A stretch of DNA of 64,000 nt from Ctenosaura bakeri (GCA_948474755.1 CAOLHI010000078.1:868001-932000); one strand, 5' to 3'. Positions 9,853 through 21,939 are shown, numbered from the stretch's first letter. A program made the numbers and translations. The notes: a model not told the origin generated them from the sequence alone.

Positions 9853-12800
9853 TGTTGACAACGTTGCTGTCTCTGGACCTTGGGTCCTGTCATGTTTTGG
9901 ACTGTAATGCTCATCATCCCTAACCACTGGGACTGCTGACTACAGCTTCTGGGAGTTGAGGTCTAAAATGTCTGGAAAGCTGAAGCCCTCCCACCCTTGC
10001 CTTCATGGATAGAATTCACCACAGAACCTATGCATCTTTCAAATAGATAAAATAACTAATTTGCACATATAACTATTAGGGATTGTTACCTCAGAATAAC
10101 TTCTCAGTTGTAATGATGCAAACAATTTGTATTTCCATAAGTAATGGAACGTCATAAACCCTAATTTCAATTGTGGTTCCCTTGGAAAGTAGAATAAACT
10201 GATTTAATGAATGGGAACTTGGTAAATCAACTTGATTCAACAGGTCTTCTCTAGGTGGGATTAGCACCTGGATTTAAACCTAGAGTTGTACTCTGACTTG
10301 GAATATGTAGATTTAGGATTACCAATTAAGGATAATTCCAGGCCCTGTGGTTTGTGGGCCAAAACCTGAGACCCTAGGATAGCTGCTGTCCTTAAGTATT
10401 ATGCTACCAATCAAGTTGCTCAGAGCTTGTCATTCTCTGTCCCCCCCCTTACAGAGACAGAGAGAAGAGCACATGCTGTTTGGAAATTAAGGCAGGAATG
10501 TTTGCTAAAGGGGCTGTTTTCAGAGCACAAGGAAATGAGGGGATTATTCCCTCTCACTTACAAAATGAGTAACATTTAATGTAGTCTACTTGCTTCTAGC
10601 CCGAGGATGGGTGCAGAAGAGAATGGAGGATGAGCCCTGGTGTTGTAAAGGGGGAGGAAGGAAAGTATGAAAATACATGCACCCCTGGAGAGACTTTGCT
10701 AGTTGCAGCAACAAATAAACTCTGCAAATTGTAGTCAGGTGCTTCTCTAGTAGCTTAGCTAGAGATGTGCAGAAAGACCTTTTCTTGCCTGGAGCAGAGA
10801 CCCCAAAATTGGAGAATTTGCACCCTCCTGTTCTGCCTGGAGATGACCCACAAAAAACCGGAGATGCATGGCCAGGCCCTCATATCTGGCAACCCTGCAT
10901 TAATTTCTTCTGAGTCAACATGCACAGGACTGAGCTGTGCACATGACAAGCAATGCCAAATCTAGTCCAAACTTCACTGAAGGGGCCAAACCAGATAGAA
11001 CCTTTTTGTTTTAACATATACAACTTTAGGAGGGCCAATGTGGTATAGTTGTTCAAATGCTGGACTTGGAGTTAAAACATCCAGGTTCACGTTCTCACTG
11101 AGGAATGCAGATTGTTGGTTAACCTTGGATCAGTCACATTTTCTCAGGCTGACCTACCTCACTGTATTCTACTAGGAGAAGGAGATATAAGTGGGAAGAA
11201 CAATGTCTTGAACTCATTGGAGGAAAAAAAGAAGGATATAACTGTAACTAACAAAGCATGAAGACAGAGTACACATGAGAGTCCAGATTTTTAAAAAGAA
11301 ACATGTAAATAGGAACACTAAAGGTTTCCTTTCCCACATAATATCTCCTGCCAACAGTATGCCCCCATGCGCCTTTTCCCTTCAGCTGAGTTTGGGACTG
11401 GTTTCACCAAATTATATCCTCAAGCAGCTGCCAGCCCTCCAGCAAAGCATAGCACTATGTGCCCTTAACCATATCAATCTGATAGATGTTTACCTTGTAG
11501 GTCAATACCTCACACAGTCTTTACTTCATTCTGTCATAACCACCTCTGCACAAATGTGTGTTTACTGTGACATCTGTGTCCATCCCTAAGGGTGGATGCT
11601 TGATAGTTGCAATCCAACTGCAATACAGGCATATCTTAGTTAATAAAACCTCTGATAAAAACCTTTTTACAAATGTGTTTTAATGACCATCCAGCCATCC
11701 CTTTCTCCTTCTAGCTAGAAGATTTTTTTTTCCAGCATTGACACTGGAAGGACAGTGAAGAATGGTACAGGACTGGAAAAGTATGAACTGTTGGTGTCAA
11801 ATTACAGCAGGGTGCTGTAGGGTGTCTGCGGTAAATAATGCAATAAACCTTGAGCTGAGAAAGAGCAGGATTCTACTCTGGCAAATTCTATTGTAGTTAT
11901 GTGTGCCTTCCTATACCAGCCAAGGCAAACAGTAGCTACTTCCAGAATCCCTCATTAAACATACATGAACAGCAAAAGAGGGAGAAAAGAGAAGAGCACA
12001 TAAGCTTGTTTCATCAGCTCCCCACAGCATGTTGAAAAAACAGAGATGCACAAGTTTGCCCACCAAAACTGAAATTGTAAGAAAAGTGTCATTTCTGGAT
12101 ATGTTTTGGAAGAAGCCTTCAAGTACCTCTAGGAGGTTTACATTTTATTTACTTATGCAAAGCTCAATGACCTGGTTGTTTCATTGCATATGTTCATTGC
12201 ATATGTACATATTATTAGTTTTAAATAAAACATTTGCTGAAACGGGTTAAACTTTCATTTTTCTTTCTTTTTTTTTTTAAGTGGCTTAGGAAGTTGTCGC
12301 TATTTTTCCCCACAGTATTTCTGCCTCTAGCATATAATTTTCTGTTAAAGAAAAATGCCCAGGAAGACATCTGTTTTATTAATTGAGGTATACTTGTAAA
12401 CTAAAAAGAAAAATGATTGCTCCTTTAAAGTGGGAGTCCACAGCAATATCTATTCCTCTTACACTCAGGGTTTCTAAGCAATTTGCGAAAAGATTGAACT
12501 GGTTCCCTCATTTAGGCTGCAATTCTATGAACACTTACTTGTGAGTAAGCTCCACTGAACTCCACAGACATCTGGGGAGGTGTGAATATGACTGTGCACA
12601 TGTATGTATGCATATGAGGGGGAGGCGGCTTCTATCAATATTTAAAATTTGACTTACCTGAGCACAATAGTACTAATTCACCAAATTAAAGAGTCTCTGG
12701 TAGCAGCAGTATTCTCTGGAACAAGTGAATCCCAGAAAGGCATGGATACATTCTATTCTTCACAGCAATTCTGTTTATCCGAGGCAAATTACTGAGAATG

Positions 12801-13164
12801 CTGTTTAAAAGTTTTATTTTGAAAAAGGAATTATTTTGCTCTATGTTAAGACCTCCTTTCTGTTTGTACTGCATTTACTGAAACATTAGACCAGAAGATT
12901 AGGTCTTTGGAAAAAGCTTAAAGTCCTCATTATGGAAGTTATTCCTCTACCAATTGGCTTGAAAGGTCTCCTAAGCTGGAACTGATTGATCAGTTTTTGA
13001 CTATGTATCTTAACTGACACTTTGTACTTGCTTTTCTAGAATATTGTGTTGAAGCTTCTATGATGTCATAGTGGAACTTCATCCTACTAGCTTCACTTGG
13101 GTCAAATAGTGACTTGGTATTTTTTTTAAACAGGCTTTACTAAATCAAAATACCTGGGAACACT
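9853..13164. other. Intergenic DNA with one SINE
   Basis: No supported gene. A SINE lies at about 11035-11180. Two opposite open frames near 10755-10965 cover the same bases and have no recognisable content. Confidence 0.55.
11035..11180 (+). repeat. tRNA-derived SINE, second type
   Basis: GGCCAATGTGGTATAGTTGT, GGACTTGGAG and GATCAGTCACATTTTCTCAG, followed by GACCTACCTCACTG, match the layout of a common reptilian tRNA-SINE (head, conserved core, CCTACCTCAC motif). Diverged and probably old. Confidence 0.5.
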
Positions 13165-13311
13165 GATTATATTTGGCAACTATAGTTCATCCCTTTGAGG
13201 CTGAGAAAGTGTAACTCGACTAAGGTAATCCATTGAATTTCCATGACCAAGTGGGGATTTGAACCCCGGTCTCCAGAGTTATAGTTCTACACTCAAACCA
13301 CTACATCACAC
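13165..13311 (-). repeat. tRNA-derived SINE, antisense
   Basis: On the plus strand it reads GAGGCTGAGAAAGTG, GGGGATTTGAACCCCGGTCT, CCAGAG, then CTCAAACCACTACATCACA. This is the reverse complement of the SINE family at 1377 and 6115. Confidence 0.7.
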
Positions 13312-13619
13312 TATTTCAAATTACCCATTTTTTTTCTGCTCATTGACAAGTGTTAGTCATGGCTTCTAAATTAGCACTGACTCCTTTTAAATTGGAGATT
13401 AACAATTCCCTGGGTAAAGAACAGAGTCTAGTAGTTAAAGTATGATATTTGAGATTTCCTTTCCAGTTGTAATGGGGTGTAAAGTACTATTGGAGAAAGA
13501 TTTAAACATAACAACTGAGAATATTAAATGGAACTAGTTATAGGTTAAGGGACCTATCAATTCAATATCTGCCTCTGTTAAGGAGAATATGCTTAAATTG
13601 ATTCAAAGACAGTAATATA

Positions 13620-14275
13620 CCTCTTTGAGATTACTCTGTATTTCTAGGATTGTAAATCCAAATTGCTGGAGATGTCAAAAACAATTGGGATCATACCTTC
13701 ATATGTGGTGGACATGCTCTATAACTTTTCATTTTTGGTCTGCACTTTTTACAGAAATCTCTTCCATCACGGGTCAAGACATCATACCTGATCCAGCTAT
13801 AGACTTGCTACATAATGTTTCTATGGAATACAAATATTTCCTCAACAGGGATTTAATTGGAGCCTTATGTCTAGTGGCTAGATACTGGAAGGAATTCAAG
13901 GCATGTGCTAAAGCTGATCAGCTTATTAACTTATATAATATTGCCTTTATTGAACAGTTATTGAACAGTTTACAGTCCAGGTTAATGAAGCAAGAAATAA
14001 GCACTAACCACTCTTTTAAAAAAATACACCAGCCTTTAATTTCTTATGTTAGTGGAAATAACAATGGTTGCTGTCCTCTGTCAACACACAGTAACTTATA
14101 CAAGGACTTTTTTTTTATGATTGTCCTTTTCTAAATATGTAGATAGTAATGTGCAGAAGCTTTTTATATTTATATAATTTAACACTGTTACTATTCTGTT
14201 TTGCTTTTTATGAATTTTATTGAATTTTACCCTAGATTGTTATGTCCTAATTTTTTTTTTAAATAAAGCTCAGAA
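13620..14275 (+). pseudogene. L1-type LINE 3' end (ORF2 C-terminus)
   Basis: A 169-codon open stretch (13625-14134) carries the C-terminal L1 ORF2 signature: a CWRCQKQLGSYLHMWW zinc-binding segment (C-x2-C then H), then DLIGALCLVARYWKEF and further helical sequence. It is followed by an A/T-rich 3' region ending in AAATAAAGCTCAGAAAAGT. The endonuclease and reverse transcriptase are absent, so this is a 5'-truncated copy. Confidence 0.75.
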
Positions 14276-14389
14276 AAGTAAGTAAATTCTGATAACACAG
14301 TTGTCCTCACATGACTCCAACTTTTTTCCACCTGACAGACACTCATAATATCTAAAGTGATAGTGACAGGAAGATATAAAAAGGCTGTA

Positions 14390-14500
14390 ATTCACTGGGA
14401 AGTATTTAAGCAGAGGCTGCATCACTATCTATCAGGGATGATGTAGTTCCACAATTCCTGCATTGAGCGGGGGTATGGATTAGATGAGCTCCAAGGTGAA
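14390..14500 (+). repeat. Diverged CR1-type LINE 3' fragment
   Basis: TTTAAGCAGAGGCTGCATCA and CTATCTATCAGGGATG, followed by TGGATTAGATGAGCTCCAAG, parallel the intact CR1 3' ends at 43690 and 58275 but with many differences. Confidence 0.5.
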
Positions 14501-14674
14501 TAGTGTTTCTGAGCTATTTCTCAGTCTTCAGAACTTTCCATCCATATGTGTTCAGATGTATAAAATTCATACATAGGGGAATAGATAGGGTGAACTTATG
14601 CAAATAACAACAAACATTCTCCCTTTTAACTATCTTGTATTGGATTCAATTCAATAGTGGTGATCTATTTTTAA

Positions 14675-14707
<33 letters not shown>

Positions 14708-14727
14708 CATATATATATGTATGTATA
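14675..14727. repeat. (GT)n/(TA)n microsatellite
   Basis: About 14 GT units are followed by an alternating TATATACATATATATATGTA tract. Confidence 0.95.
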
Positions 14728-15157
14728 AAAGAGTCAAGTTACATTGTTCAAATAATGCCCTCTGGTGTAAACATACTGGCATTGCCTAAACTGTTCTTGT
14801 ATTGAGAAATGACAGGGGTGTAGCTGGTTCATATAGTTGTCAATTAAGTTGTACTGTGCAAAATTTTATACATTATTTTTAGTGTTTTATTTTTGAGTGT
14901 ATTTAAAGGAAACCACAGCTGTCCAACTGATCAGCATTCAGCACAGTGTAGAAAAAAATTACCTCAAAATATAGTCTTGCATTTCAAGATACATTACTAT
15001 ATTTTGTCTGTACTCTTTTACTGCTTACATATCCAGATGGTTTTTAAATTATGAATTAATTGTTTTTAACTAGTGTTATGCTTTTCTGACTGATTATACA
15101 TTTTAATGGCTATTTGTGTTTTTAACTGTGTTTCTGTCTGTTGTATTTTAATATGGA

Positions 15158-15198
15158 TGGTGGTGATGATGATGGTGATGATGATGACGACGACGATT
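15158..15198. repeat. (GAT)n-type trinucleotide tract
   Basis: GGTGATGATGATGGTGATGA continues into GACGACGACGAT. Confidence 0.9.
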
Positions 15199-15619
15199 TC
15201 TTGAGGTGACAATTATTTCCTGAGATGCATCTCTCTAGATCAGTGGTTCCCAACCTTCCTAATGCCGCGACCCCTTAATACAGTTCCTCATGTTCTGGTG
15301 ACCCCCAACCATAAAATCATTTTTGTTATTATTTATTTATTTATTATTTAGTTAGTTAGTTATTTCCAACATCAAATAGATTGGAAACACTGCCCTAAAC
15401 CACTGCTCTGGATAGACTTCTAATGCCTAAAAACTGGCAACCCTCCCCTCTTTTTTTAAGCACAGAAAGCGTCCATCAATGCCAGAATTAAGGCAGTAGT
15501 TCTAGTTCTGAATGTTGGGTTTCCACAGTTCAAAAAGCCAGTCACTCCCAAAGGCAATGCCGAAACAGCCCACATTTTACACGAGGCGCAGGGAGGAAAG
15601 GACAGGGAGAGAGGAAAGA

Positions 15620-15640
15620 TGGCGGCGGCATAAGCAGACG
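15620..15640 (+). promoter_or_regulatory. YY1-like element in hAT cargo
   Basis: AAGATGGCGGCGGCATAAG fits the YY1 consensus AAnATGGCGGC, common at CpG promoters around the start site and first ATG. The frame closes at once (ATG GCG GCG GCA TAA), so it is not a coding start. Confidence 0.4.
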
Positions 15641-15805
15641 CGTTTTGTTTCACTCCCTCCCTTCCTCCCTCCCTTAAAGGGAGTGTGGATGCTGAACATA
15701 CAAAAAGTGAGGAATGCAAGACAGTCAGGGTGAAGAACACAACACGTGCGTGTGGCAAGCGCCAAGGGTCTACGCACAACAAAAGCGAGAGGAGAAAGTC
15801 ATCCT

Positions 15806-15959
15806 GGCTATTTCTGCACTAGACTGTTATAGCGCTATTATTCTACTTTCACTATCCTATGGAATCCTGGGGTTTGCAGTTTGAACTGCAAACCCCAGGA
15901 TTCCATAGGATGGTGAAAGTGGAATAATAGCGCTATAACACTGGAATGTGGAAATGGCC
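15806..15959. mobile_element. Hairpin MITE, short form, nested in the hAT element
   Basis: 154-bp foldback with arms beginning GGCTATTTCTGCAC and ending GTGGAAATGGCC around a 2-bp centre (GCAGTT-TG-AACTGC). Only a few mismatches occur between arms. It has the same family signatures as 4759-4906. No target duplication is evident. Confidence 0.85.
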
Positions 15960-16249
15960 AAAGTCCACAGGATGGATCAGAGCAGCGCTTTCGGGTCAAA
16001 AAACCAAAAAAAAAAAAAAAACCCTAATCAAGGAGCCTCGGGGGCTCTTGCTACACAAACCGAAGCCCTTGGCTGACGCCTCCTGCTCCTTTCCCGACCG
16101 AGTTCTCGGTCTCGGAGGGACCGATCTCCCCCGTCAGATGGCAGATCCACCGCAGGAAAGTTTCCCCCTTTGCCTGCCAGACTAAAGGTGACAGCCAACA
16201 CCGACAACTCCCACGGAGCAGCGTGCCCAGAATGAACGGGCGACCGGGC

Positions 16250-16680
16250 GATCGTCGCTGCTGCAGCCCCGCCACTTTGGGAAGCAAGCGGAGCCCAGCT
16301 GCTCGCTTGCCCCAGCGAGCAACTCTGTTCGCTGGCATGAATGAGTGTGAGGCGAAGAGGGTGAGGGGATGGGGTCTTACCTTCCAGATGTCCCGCTGCA
16401 GAGCCATAAACCCTGAACGGGAAGCCCTCTGTGTGTGTGTGTGTGTCTGTCTGTCTGTCTGTCTGTGTGTGGTGCGGGTGCGAGCATCCAAGCAGCGCCC
16501 AGCTGCTCACTTGCCCCGGCAAGCAACTCTGACTCTGCAAGCCGGCATGAAGGGGAAAGGGAACACTGAAGGGGAAGCCCTCCGTGTGTGTGTGTGTGTG
16601 TGTATGTGTGTGGTGCAGGCGTGAGTGTCCAAGCAGTGCCTGGCTGCGCCTGGCTGCACGCCTCCTCTCCCCTCCCACCA
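16250..16680. repeat. Imperfect tandem repeat with GT-rich segments
   Basis: A unit of about 130 bp recurs roughly three times: CAAGC(G/A)G(A/C)GCCCAGCTGCTC, CTTGCCCC(A/G)GC, AGCAACTCTG and GCTGGCATGA-like blocks, separated by GGGAAGCCCTC and (GT)n/(CTGT)n tracts at about 16430-16470 and 16586-16612. It produces a long minus-strand open frame rich in His-Thr that is not a credible protein. Confidence 0.7.
16381..16407 (-). other. Candidate captured first exon (MALQRDIWK plus donor)
   Basis: On the minus strand, ATG opens MALQRDIWK and is followed directly by a strong donor (AAG then GTAAGAC, reverse complement of 16375-16380). The surroundings are CpG-rich. I do not recognise the gene. It could be the 5' end of a captured host gene or a chance ORF-donor pair, and nothing downstream in this window continues it. 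Confidence 0.3.
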
Positions 16681-17045
16681 GCATGGGGTCTCCTCTCCTC
16701 ACCTCCGCCTTAACGCTCTGACTCCAGCTCTCTCCTCCCGCTCTCCGCACCTCCGGCTCCACCTCAGGCTCCTCCAGTGCTTTCCCATGAGGCAGGGAAA
16801 GACGGGGAAACGCCCAGCATGCCTCCTCTCCCCTCCTCCCAGTGCAGGGGTCTCAGAAGTACTGCTCCCATTGGCTGTGAGGCCACCTTCTTTTAAAAGG
16901 GGGGGGCAGGATTGAGGAGTGGCGACCCCTGTGAAATGGTTGTTCGACCCCCAAAGGGGTCCCGACCCCCAGGTTGAGAACCGCTGCTCTAGATGTTGTT
17001 TGACTGTAACTTCCAGCATTCCTTGGCTGTGGTGACTAGGGAAGC

Positions 17046-18314
17046 CGAGTATAGATTAAAAACAGGGAATTCGATATTGCAGAAAGGGATTTTCCCCTCC
17101 TTGTCAGACAAAGAATAAATAGTTTTCTTCCATTGTCTCTAGAAGATTCATAAGGCACACAAGGAAAATTGGGGTTCCAAAGTTGGAAGGTAGGCACTAT
17201 GAAGTTATCTCTCTATTACTGAAGGGTAAAATCCTGTATATGCTTACCTGGGAGTAAATCCACTTAAATGCAAAGGATTGCTTCTGAGCAAAATGTGTAA
17301 GACTGATTTGTTACTGATTGTACTTCAAAGATCACAGTAGGACTTAAGCAGTCCCTAAAACAGTCCCTATGGATAGGTAGCTCATTCAGCACTACAGCCA
17401 CTCAATTATTTAGAGACCATAATTAACAGAGCATGATATAATGCATGCATAATTTTAAGTGTACGATAGAGGCCGAACCACCATAGGTGGATACATTATA
17501 CTCCCTAAATGTTTATTCTTGTTAGCAACATGAGAATCAGATGTAAGGCTGAATAAGAACTTTACTCTGACAAGTTTATTTTTAAAAATGGATTTATACG
17601 GTCTGGTCTGAACAGAGAAATGATTGAAGTTGTACTTGGAAATGTTTACATTTGCAGGCTTGTGATACATTCTGCAGAAACAAAAGCTGCATTTGACAAA
17701 ATTACACCATTTAAAAACCTGCCAGAAGTGTACATGTCTGCAAGCATGCTCTCATCCTTTTAATACATCTGTTTGAAAAAATGTGTACAAAAATACATGG
17801 TTTTTTTTTAAATAAAAAAATAATTCTTAAAGCAACTGTATAAAACAGACATAGAGGAGGGAAAAGAAGGAAGTCTGTGTAAATGGACTTAATCTATCTG
17901 TCCATCCCTAGACAACTCCTTAGGCTTTTAGACAAACTGAGACTGTGTGCAGATGATAGCTTTTCTCAGACTTCAAGGCAATATTGTAGAGCCGTCATTG
18001 TTCACAGCACAAACATTAATTCTTGGTGTTGGGCAAGTCTTTCTGGTCTCCGTGGCTCTGCAGGTTTTTCTAGAGCTTCAGTTTGCACCCTGTAAACTAA
18101 GTGTAATTGTCACTGACCAAAAAGATGAGAGTGGGGTCATTTTATTTAGGTGACTGCCCTAGGGGATAACACCCAACGCTTTCTGCGTGCCTTAGTTCTG
18201 GAACATTTTTTAGGCACTGAAAACTATTACTTTAGTATACGAAAGAAATGGTTCCATACATGTATATAAATGAATACTAATCTAGCATATCGGAAGTAAA
18301 AAAAATAAACATAG
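17046..18314. other. Intergenic DNA, nothing convincing
   Basis: AT-rich non-coding DNA. Short overlapping frames at 17883-18153 have no recognisable content. Confidence 0.6.
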
Positions 18315-18763
18315 TTAGCCCTCCACATTCACTTGGGGTTAAGGCCTCTGGACACCTGCAAAAGTGAACCCCCCCCAAATATCAAAGTGTGTGCCTGTCT
18401 GTCTGTTTGTCTGCAGGCATCCAGGGTCCAAACCAGGTCAGGAAAGGGAGAGGGAAAAGGGATGAGTTTGCAGGGTGGCCCTGTACTTCTTTTCCATTGC
18501 CTTCCTTCTTTCTTGGGCTTGTGTGGGGGCATCAGGAGAAGGCTTGTGGTGTTGAGAAATTGGGATGCAAGCTGTCCAGGCAGCGGTTAGAGAAGAAGAA
18601 TCAGAGTTGGGTTTGTAAAGGGCTGATCAGCCTGATCAGAGCTGGCGAGAAGGAAGGTTCCTCCAGAAAAGAGGTACTTAAGCTGAGGGTAAGGGCTAAA
18701 TATACTTGAAGATAATCAAATCCGTGAATGTTAAACCTGTATATTTGAAGGGCCAAGTGTCAT
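18315..18763. mobile_element. Tigger-type DNA transposon, non-autonomous
   Basis: The left end GTTAGCCCTCCACATTCACT, followed by GGGGTTAAGGCC, is inverted at the right end as AATCCGTGAATGTTAAACCT followed by GTATATTTGAAGGGCCAAGT. The layout resembles TcMar-Tigger elements (CAGTTGGCCCTCCATAT-type termini). The interior is GC-rich filler with no transposase. Confidence 0.6.
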
Positions 18764-18938
18764 CCAAAGCCATTTTCCTTTCTCCAGTTTCCTCCCACTC
18801 AATATCCACCTACTGCAGGTTTCCTGCTTACTAGGATCTAGTGTATGAGAAAATAGCGAAAGTGGGGATGAAACTGTCTAACAACTAGTCTCGCTGACTT
18901 TTGTCATTATATTTTCTCGAATGGGAAGAAAGGAAGTA

Positions 18939-19922
18939 CAGTGGCCCCTCCACTTTTGTGAGAGTTCAGGGCACAGAGCCTTCGCAAAAGTAGAAAAACT
19001 ATTAATAACTTGTCCCCACAATCCCTCTCCCATTCTCTTACAGGGCTCCCCCTTCCTATTCCCTTGCCTTTTGCACAGCAGGACCAGAGGCAAGGGAATA
19101 GGAGGGGGAACTCAAAGGAAGGCTCATTTGAGCCTCCCCATTCCCTTGCCTATTGCCTTAACATGAGTTTTCAGTGCTGGGGCCAGAAGTGTCCTGTGCT
19201 GGCAGCCTGCCAAGACTTCACGGCTGTGTAATCAATAGTAACCGGCAAACAGCATGTGTTAAAGCAGTCCAAAAGCAGTCCAGAGCCACTGAGTCTGAAC
19301 TTACTAAGAGTCCAGGGAGTGTCCATGAGCAGACTCTATAGTCCAGATACAGCTCTGAGGTCCAAAGACCATGAGCAGAGAATGCAGGAGTCAGTAAGGC
19401 TGTCACTGCTGGTGGAGTCAATAGATTCCAGCAGCTTTCTGCTGTCCTGACCTCTGATTATATAGTTTCAGCATCCTGGCCAGCTGTGGCCTTAATTAAT
19501 GAGCTCTTCCTTGTCCACCTGTACTGGCTGCCATAAGTACTGTCCCTCTCCTGTCTCTAGGGTGTGGCTGTTGGCAAGAGCCCTATCTGGGTCCTGGGGC
19601 AGAGGCATGACAAGAAGCAAGGGAATGGGAGAGGGGAGCTCCAGAGGGGAGAAGGAAGGCTCATGTGAGCCTCCCCTCCCTTCCTTTGCTTATTGCTTCA
19701 GTGCAAGTTCTCAGTGCTGGAGCCCTACAGCAAGGGAATGGGAGGGTAGAACTCTGGAGGGGAAAAGGAAGGCATGCGTGTGCCTTCTCACATTTCTTTG
19801 CCTTTTGCCTTCTTTCCCTGCACCTAGCAAAATGCAAAGGAATGTGGGGGAGAAGGCACATAAGCACCTTGTGAATAATCAAATTTGCAAAGGTCAGCCC
19901 CACAAATGTGGAGTGACGATTG
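18939..19922. mobile_element. Tigger-like DNA transposon copy A
   Basis: Starts CAGTGGCCCCTCCACTTTTG with a flanking TA and ends in CCACAAATGTGGAGTGACGA. The left end continues GAGAGTTCAGGGCACAGAGC; this matches the inverted right end of the copy at 48145-48655, and its right end matches that copy's left end. The two copies are thus the same family in opposite orientations. The interior holds GGAAGGCTC-type repeats and a foreign block (about 19186-19612). Confidence 0.65.
19086..19812. repeat. Repeat units inside Tigger copy A, split by foreign DNA
   Basis: A unit of about 100-120 bp (CAAGGGAATGGGAG, GAGCTC, AAGGAAGGCTCATGTGAGCC, CCCTTGCCTATTGC, TTTTCAGTGCTGG) occurs at about 19086-19185, 19613-19731 and 19732-19812. 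Between the first and second lies about 430 bp of unrelated sequence (19186-19612), possibly an LTR-like or other insertion. I could not identify it. Confidence 0.55.
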
Positions 19923-21939
19923 TGTGAAATTAAAAAGAAGCTTTGCCTGGAAGTGATGCTTTTTCCTCTCTGTTTCACTACTCTTGTTCCATCTTAGAAG
20001 AGGGCAAGTACTCTCTACTGGTAGCACCCAGCTCCTCCTCCCATGGAACAGTGGGATACAAGAAGTACTGAGATCCTGCAAAGAAGGCTGGATAGCAACT
20101 ACATGAAGTTGGCTCCACCTCTGGTGACCCCTTTGCCCTGTCAGCACCCATGTCACTGTGTAAGAGTAATGTTAATCTTGTACTCTAAATCAGAGATGGA
20201 CAGATCTGGTAGGGTCCATTTTTGCCACTGCTCAAGGCCACAACTGTGCATTTTTGGCTGACATGTGGCTGAAAGGGTGATATTTGTCTGATATTCTTAA
20301 TCTAAAGCAAGCTGAGAAGTGGTAGGGTTGTTCTGCTGCACAATCCTATTCTGAGCAGCATTTTCAGCCATTCCACAGATGAAAAATTAAATTAGGGGGA
20401 GCCTGAAGACTTTGAAGCTACAAAAAATGAGTTGGTGACCACATGCAGCCTATGGTCTGCACTCCCCCTCCCCCACTCTAAATCAAAATAGGCTGTGTAT
20501 ATCCCAAGCATGTATCTGTGCATTTACAGATCCATTTTTTTTTTACTAATTCTTCTTGCTATTTCATGTGGAACATACTAAGGTTTGTGCAGTGTAATAT
20601 GATTGCTTTCCAAATGTATGCATTCCTGATTAAACAACTGTATTTCTGTCTTCTGCCTTTACACTCCCAAGATTTTAAGAAGAGCCTTTTCTGCCAGCTT
20701 CAGTTCTTTCATGATTCAATGGCCCTACAGAGCCAAGGTTAAGTGGAATCATTTAGGCACTGAGTTGATTTTAAGAGTATCTGTAACATAACGGAGAGGC
20801 AGATTATAATCTTTGTGACCTTCACAGGCAAATCTTATGCATGTTTTATTATGTTCATATAAATCATAATGTAATTAAATAAAAAATCAGATGTACAATA
20901 CTATCTCATAAATGGCACAATTTATTTTTCAGAATGTGCGCCTGGGCTCTTATCACAAAAATGGCTTTTATTTAATGACAAAGGAGAGAACAGAGAATTT
21001 CATACGTTAGCAAAATAAAGACTGTTGCCTCCTGCCACTTCCCTTTGAGGGAAATAGCTGATAACACTAATGAAACAATTTAACACAGGATCGGCTGAAG
21101 CATCAAGAATTTATTTAAAAAAAAATACGTTTCTGCAGACATGGGTGCTCTCAAGAGAGAAGGACCCCCCTCCCACAAAACAACACACATTTTATCCCCT
21201 ACGCCAGCTTCCCTCCCCTTGGGGAGGACCCAAAAGTTACAACCCTATCAGAATCGCCTAAGAAATTACATGCTCCCTTCCCCATATTTACAGCATATAT
21301 GATCATGCACATAATCACGCTTTAACCTTGTGCTTTCTTAACTCTCATTTGCTATTTCAAAATGCCTGTCAACCAGATTCTAACCTCCCATTTTTGCTAA
21401 ACAATGCCAAATTCTTCTTTTGTTTTTCTTACCCACTTTCAGCTTTTGCTGACCTTCAGTCTGCATAAGCAGGTGCCTTCAGACAAAAGTACATACATCC
21501 CACTGTTGAATCCTTATCTGTGTCTGGTTCTCTTTGCTCCAAGGCCTCCTTCAGCTGGCAGTTCTAAAATACATTCTTAGACTTCTTTGTATTTCAAAAG
21601 CTCACATACTACAGTATATGTGTGTAAATATATTTAATAATGTGTCATGAGCTATAAGCTAATATGTTAGTAATACTTGTTAATAATATTGCAGAAACTA
21701 AAATATATTTTACTTCTCACACCTTTCATCCAGCAGCTCTGATTTTTATATTAAACACTGTATAGAACTCTGTAATCTTGTTTTTTTAAAAAAAAACATA
21801 ACGTGCTGTTAGACAGAGAAAATGCAGTATCTCAGAACAAAATTCTTTTGCTGTCAGCACAATTCTGAATCTACCAATATCGCCACCATAATATCCATCT
21901 CAGTTAATTTTCTGAAATGTTGACCTGTGAAACTCACAA
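19923..21939. other. Intergenic DNA, nothing convincing
   Basis: No supported gene or clear repeat family. Short frames are uninformative. Confidence 0.55.

Larger units (their letters stand above)
15241..16986. mobile_element. SPIN-like hAT element carrying about 1.6 kb of unrelated cargo
   Basis: The termini are CAGTGGTTCCCAACCTTCCT at the left and AGGTTGAGAACCGCTG at the right. They are flanked by the perfect 8-bp direct repeat CTCTAGAT (15233-15240 and 16987-16994), the hAT hallmark. The first ~90 bp (ATGCCGCGACCCC, TACAGTTCCTCATG, GACCCCCAACCATAAAAT) and the last ~70 bp (GGCGACCCCTGTGAAA, GACCCCCAAAGGGGTC) match the two ends of SPIN-type hAT transposons, known for horizontal transfer among tetrapods. 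The interior, 15335-16913, does not look like SPIN: it is GC- and CpG-rich, contains a promoter-like AAGATGGCGGCGGC, a nested hairpin MITE, tandem repeats and a possible minus-strand exon. No transposase is seen, so it is non-autonomous. Confidence 0.85.

Noticed and set aside
16028..16762. Minus-strand 244-codon open frame with His-Thr repeats
   Set aside because: It spans GT/CTGT microsatellites and tandem GC-rich repeats, so its length is a composition artefact; frames on the opposite strand are equally open.
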